Assembly (NCBI GenBank): GCA_012799265.1
Contig: JAAZLP010000469.1
Coordinates: 1 to 16,649, forward strand
Reading direction: 5' to 3'
Origin: Phyllobacteriaceae bacterium
GTDB taxonomy: Bacteria > Pseudomonadota > Alphaproteobacteria > Rhizobiales > Devosiaceae
DNA length: 16,649 nucleotides
The translations under genes and the position numbers were made by a program. Under the pieces are notes generated by a model that was not told the origin of the DNA, ran no database searches, and saw only the letters and a list, made by a program, of their open reading frames with translations. Shown one piece after another: positions 13,863 to 16,649 of the stretch; positions within the stretch are counted from its first letter, which is position 1; every line of letters starts with the position of its first letter.

Positions 13863-16169
13863 TCAATCCGCCTTCAGCCAATCCTGCACGGGCACTGCAC
13901 CGGAATAGCCCAAATCAAACCCGGCTGGTGCCATCAGGCGAATGCTTGCCGTGGCGCGCAGGTCGTTTGGCGTTCTGTGCGTTGGACCGGTTCGGGTCAC
14001 ATTACCGCCGACTGCAAGATAGCCGTCATTGTAATTGAGGCCGCCGCCAACCTGCAGCCAGTTATTGCTGGCGAGGTCCCAATAGGTATTGCCGGAAATT
14101 GTCCAATATTCGGCAAAGGGCACGCTCACTTCGGCGCCAACCTCGTGGAGGTCCTGCGTGTTGCCGGTGAGGGGCGTGGCCTCGGCATAGCGATAATTCA
14201 ACGAGGTTGCCCAGCCGTCATGGCGATAGGTAGCGCCCAAGCTTGCTCGCGCAATTGAGAGGTCGCTGGTATCGAGCTGGACCTTGCCGCCAAACTTGAC
14301 GCTATCGGCGATAACGCCATAGGCGCCCAGGACGGCATAGGAATTGTCGATCTCGAGGCCCGATCCGACGCCGACCTGTTGCTGATTGGGATCGGCAAAG
14401 GCGTTGGTGCCGGCGAGCTGAAAGGACTGGCCAGCGACGAGTTCGACATAATTGCCGTCATCGAAATCGGCGAGATAGCGGCCGCCAACATTGAGCCGAA
14501 GCCCGGTTTCCTGGCGATCAATGCCGGTGAAGCGATTGTAACTGAAGAGATTTGTGTCGTCGAAGATGATGCTCTGGCTATCTTCGTTGGTGATGCCAGG
14601 TTGGATCGAGGATGCGCCGCGATAAACGATCTGCGCAATGGGTTCGATCAGGTGGGTCATCCCAGGGCTGCGTGCGGCAAACGGATAGCGGATGTCGAGC
14701 GCGGCGATGGGCGTAGCGCCCAGCAGAGACTGTGAGGCGGGCGCAGTGGCGAGACCGCTCTTGTTTTCGTAGCCAGCGGCGTCGAGGCGGATACCGGCAA
14801 AGGGCGTAAATACAGCTCCGCCGGCGATGAGCTGGTTCTGCCAGCTGGCCTGGGCCATGCCATGGGCGCGTGTCCCGGCATAGCCGTACTCCTGCGAGCG
14901 CGCAGTCGGACTAACGCAGGGCCCGGAGGCATAGTCGCATTGCCGATGAATGCCGAGCAACCTTGCCTCGACATCAATGCGTCCCGCGCCCGGGGGGAGG
15001 CTAAAGGTGCGTTCAACGCGCAGATTGGGAAGCGCAATGCCCTGCTGTTCTCGTTTCTGGTCGCTATTGTCGCCGAGCAGATTGAACTGCTGGATGCGGG
15101 CATCAACAAAAGTGTCGGACGTCAGATGGGTCGCATAGACCTCGTTGATGCCGGCGCGGCGCGGTTCAAGCAGGTAATCCTTGAAATAGGCGCTGTCGGT
15201 AAAGGCTGCATAGGCGAAGCCGACGGTCCAATCCTTGACGGGGACAAATTCGCCCTGCGTCTGGATGGCACCGCGCCAGTCGCGGCGGGCATCAGCAAAT
15301 GTGAATGCGTCTTTGTTAAACTGGTACAGGCCGGATGCCTTGATCCGCATCGAGCCCTGGTCGAAGCGCTGAACCCATTCGGCACCCATGAGAAAGCCCT
15401 GCCCCGTAAGCAGGGTTGGCGTCAGGATGATATCGGTGAAACGGGTGGAATAGACCGTGACCGGCACTTCGACCTTGAGACCGATCTGCTCGGTATAGCC
15501 GTAAGTCGGGGTCGGCAGGTCGTCCATGTCGGGCAGCCAGAGATAGGGCAGCCAGGCGACGGGGATGCCGACCAGCGACAGGATCGGCTGCTCGAACTCG
15601 ATCGAGCCGTCTTCATTATTCTGCGTGACCTTGGCGGCGCTGATGGACCAGCCGATTTTCTGTCCGTTCTTGCCAATGCATTCGCCACAGGGGGCGTATT
15701 CCGCATTGATCAGAATGGACTTCAGTTCCTGATCGAAATCGGCGCTGTCGGCAGTAACGCGGGAGCCATCATAGGCTATGATGGTCATCGTATCGAGGAC
15801 GGCACGACGAACGCCGCCCGTCAGGCGCAGGGACTGGCTCTGAGAGACATTGCCTGCTGGATCGGTGACGCTGACATTGCCGACGACTTCCATGTCACCG
15901 CTACTGCGCCGATAGACCAGTTGGCTGCCGGTGATGGTGTAGCCGCTGACCCGGACGACGACGTCACCCCTGGCGGTAATGACATTGTTAACCGAGTCGA
16001 AAATTAGTTCTTCGGATTCGACCGCAGTCGGCGCCGTTGGGTCGATTGGGGCGTTGAAAAGGTTCTCGGGGAGGAGGCTCTGGGCATGAACTGGCGCAAC
16101 AGCGACCACGAGACACGTGGCCACTGCCAAGGCAAATTTGCCCAGCTTATGTCGGTTCGAACGTCTCAA
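13863..16169 (-). CDS. lptD: LPS-assembly outer-membrane protein LptD
   Basis: LptD is the beta-barrel translocon that places LPS in the outer leaflet of the outer membrane. From the TTG at 16169 the protein has 768 residues: a signal peptide (1-29, ending VHA), an OstA/LptA-like periplasmic domain (about 50-130) and then the barrel. Hallmarks are VGIPVAWLPYLWLPD (200-214) and SYNRFTGIDRQETGLR (543-558, close to the family's NRFSGYDRxExG). I prefer TTG 16169 because GAGG lies nine bases upstream and it gives a normal basic, hydrophobic signal peptide. A TTG at 16232 would add 21 residues. Mature cysteines are Cys161, Cys164, Cys411 and Cys418. The neighbourhood is unusual: an LptE-like lipoprotein follows rather than surA. 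Confidence 0.9.
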   Translation of the reverse strand: MRRSNRHKLGKFALAVATCLVVAVAPVHAQSLLPENLFNAPIDPTAPTAVESEELIFDSVNNVITARGDVVVRVSGYTITGSQLVYRRSSGDMEVVGNVSVTDPAGNVSQSQSLRLTGGVRRAVLDTMTIIAYDGSRVTADSADFDQELKSILINAEYAPCGECIGKNGQKIGWSISAAKVTQNNEDGSIEFEQPILSLVGIPVAWLPYLWLPDMDDLPTPTYGYTEQIGLKVEVPVTVYSTRFTDIILTPTLLTGQGFLMGAEWVQRFDQGSMRIKASGLYQFNKDAFTFADARRDWRGAIQTQGEFVPVKDWTVGFAYAAFTDSAYFKDYLLEPRRAGINEVYATHLTSDTFVDARIQQFNLLGDNSDQKREQQGIALPNLRVERTFSLPPGAGRIDVEARLLGIHRQCDYASGPCVSPTARSQEYGYAGTRAHGMAQASWQNQLIAGGAVFTPFAGIRLDAAGYENKSGLATAPASQSLLGATPIAALDIRYPFAARSPGMTHLIEPIAQIVYRGASSIQPGITNEDSQSIIFDDTNLFSYNRFTGIDRQETGLRLNVGGRYLADFDDGNYVELVAGQSFQLAGTNAFADPNQQQVGVGSGLEIDNSYAVLGAYGVIADSVKFGGKVQLDTSDLSIARASLGATYRHDGWATSLNYRYAEATPLTGNTQDLHEVGAEVSVPFAEYWTISGNTYWDLASNNWLQVGGGLNYNDGYLAVGGNVTRTGPTHRTPNDLRATASIRLMAPAGFDLGYSGAVPVQDWLKAD

Positions 16170-16538
16170 AAACCTCTGCCTCGCGATCCGGAAACCGTTC
16201 TGGCTTCGGAAGAAAACGAAGAAAAGCGCCAATACTCAGTTACCACAGCACTCTCCCGCCTGCTCGAGGCGTGCAGTCCCCAGATCGATAAATTACCCAG
16301 TAATCTAGTAGGGGGCAATGAACAATGTGGAAACCCACAAGGTTGACGCGCCCCAAGCCCGCCCACCGCACGACATCAGTGCGCTGAGAAATGCCCTGTC
16401 GCCAAGGCGTCGCGGACCGACCTTGTGCGCGGAACCACCTTTTCTACCAATCCGCTACATGCGGCAATTCGGTCCTGATCATGCGCTTGACTCTGTCTTC
16501 CGTTAACGGTTAACCGTTTTCCGAGTGGAGGAGTGCCG
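16170..16538. other. Long intergenic region upstream of lptD
   Basis: This 369-base stretch separates lptD from a divergent partial gene. For lptD, TTGCCC (16318-16313) and TAATTT (16295-16290) on the minus strand, 17 bases apart, form a weak promoter candidate. A 62-codon plus-strand frame (16318-16506) follows a G-run but resembles no protein I know and is probably not a gene. The right end holds the palindrome described separately. I see no tRNA and no coding tail of lptF or lptG. Confidence 0.5.
16505..16518. promoter_or_regulatory. Perfect 14-base palindrome, candidate operator
   Basis: AACGGTTAACCGTT reads the same on both strands, and a further GTTAAC overlaps it at 16502-16507. It lies 21 bases before the start of the partial gene. 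TTGACT at 16487-16492 could be a -35 box, so the palindrome would cover the -10 area, as a repressor site often does. The TTAA copies are three bases apart, which does not fit CtrA spacing. Confidence 0.35.
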
Positions 16539-16649
16539 GTGCCGTCGTTAGCGGGTCAGATTGTTCGAGAGTCGTTGTGTCAACGGCGGGGTAAAAGTCG
16601 GCCATTGGGCGGCGCAAAACCAGGCCACTTGATGTTGGGGGTATCGAGC
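16539..16649 (+). CDS. Partial gene of unknown function, cut by the window edge
   Basis: From a GTG at 16539 the frame is open for 37 codons to the last base of the window. GGAGGA (16527-16532) lies six bases before this GTG, one of the best ribosome binding sites in the window and the main reason to call a gene. The visible residues are basic (QRRGKSRP) and then glycine-rich; I recognise no family. It is divergent from lptD. An internal ATG near 16632 could instead be the start of a different product in the same frame. Confidence 0.4.
   Translation, partial: MPSLAGQIVRESLCQRRGKSRPLGGAKPGHLMLGVSS

Noticed and set aside
14862..16007. 381-codon open frame antisense to lptD
   Set aside because: It is a by-product of codon bias in lptD; no ribosome binding site, no recognisable domain, and LptD motifs are clear on the other strand.
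16431..16456. GGAAC-N17-CGCT, similar to a general-stress (EcfG) promoter
   Set aside because: The -10 element deviates from CGTT and the nearest gene downstream has a better candidate region; chance match is likely.
16318..16506. 62-codon open frame after a G-run in the gap upstream of lptD
   Set aside because: It has proline- and arginine-rich low-information sequence, poor spacing of the G-run to the ATG, and no known resemblance; kept only as a remark in the intergenic entry.
1..16649. CRISPR array, insertion sequence, prophage or defence system
   Set aside because: I saw no spaced direct repeats, no transposase or integrase, and no defence-type domains among the genes; base composition looks even across the window.

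Overview
The window looks like a chromosomal segment of an alphaproteobacterium, most likely of the order Hyphomicrobiales (a Devosia-like member is my best guess). The signs are high GC, codon use rich in GCC/GGC/CTC, a Bfr/Bfd pair, a long MscS of YbiO type, an MltB-type transglycosylase with a C-terminal peptidoglycan-binding domain, an LptD with an N-terminal CxxC, and TTAA-N7-TTAA motifs like those of the alphaproteobacterial cell-cycle regulator CtrA. The genus is an inference, because there is no rRNA or other marker. I see no tRNA, rRNA, insertion sequence, phage gene or CRISPR array.

Layout. 144-4860 (+) is envelope-related: a large MscS channel, a secreted lytic murein transglycosylase and a secreted alpha/beta hydrolase. 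CtrA-like boxes lie upstream of the second and third. 4904-5515 (+) is an NTP_transf_6 nucleotidyltransferase-like gene that ends inside the stop of a VOC-family gene on the other strand. 5512-7260 (-) holds that VOC gene, a strong intrinsic terminator, an overlapping bfd-bfr iron-storage operon with its own promoter, and a RidA-family gene. 7388-8275 (+) encodes a secreted TPR protein and a small GNAT-like acetyltransferase. 8272-11821 (-) encodes a secreted LprI/DUF3298 protein, a Cache-HAMP-GGDEF diguanylate cyclase and a serine esterase. 11968-13362 (+) is the iron-sulfur L-serine dehydratase sdaA. 13364-16169 (-) is a two-gene unit of lptD followed by an LptE-like lipoprotein. A 369-base gap follows, and then the first 37 codons of an unrecognised gene that leaves the window at its right edge.

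How it fits together. Much of the window concerns the envelope: osmotic protection by MscS, peptidoglycan turnover by the transglycosylase, LPS export by LptD and its lipoprotein, and several secreted small proteins. Iron storage and release are joined in bfd-bfr. The rest is housekeeping metabolism and detoxification (RidA, SdaA, VOC, esterases) and one c-di-GMP signalling enzyme.

I did not find a clearly new defence or mobile system. The points most worth a second look are the lptD-lipoprotein pair outside the usual surA-pdxA-rsmA neighbourhood, the CtrA-like boxes at 2330 and 3692, the compact bfd-bfr overlap, and two convergent gene pairs that share stop codons through the palindrome CTAG.
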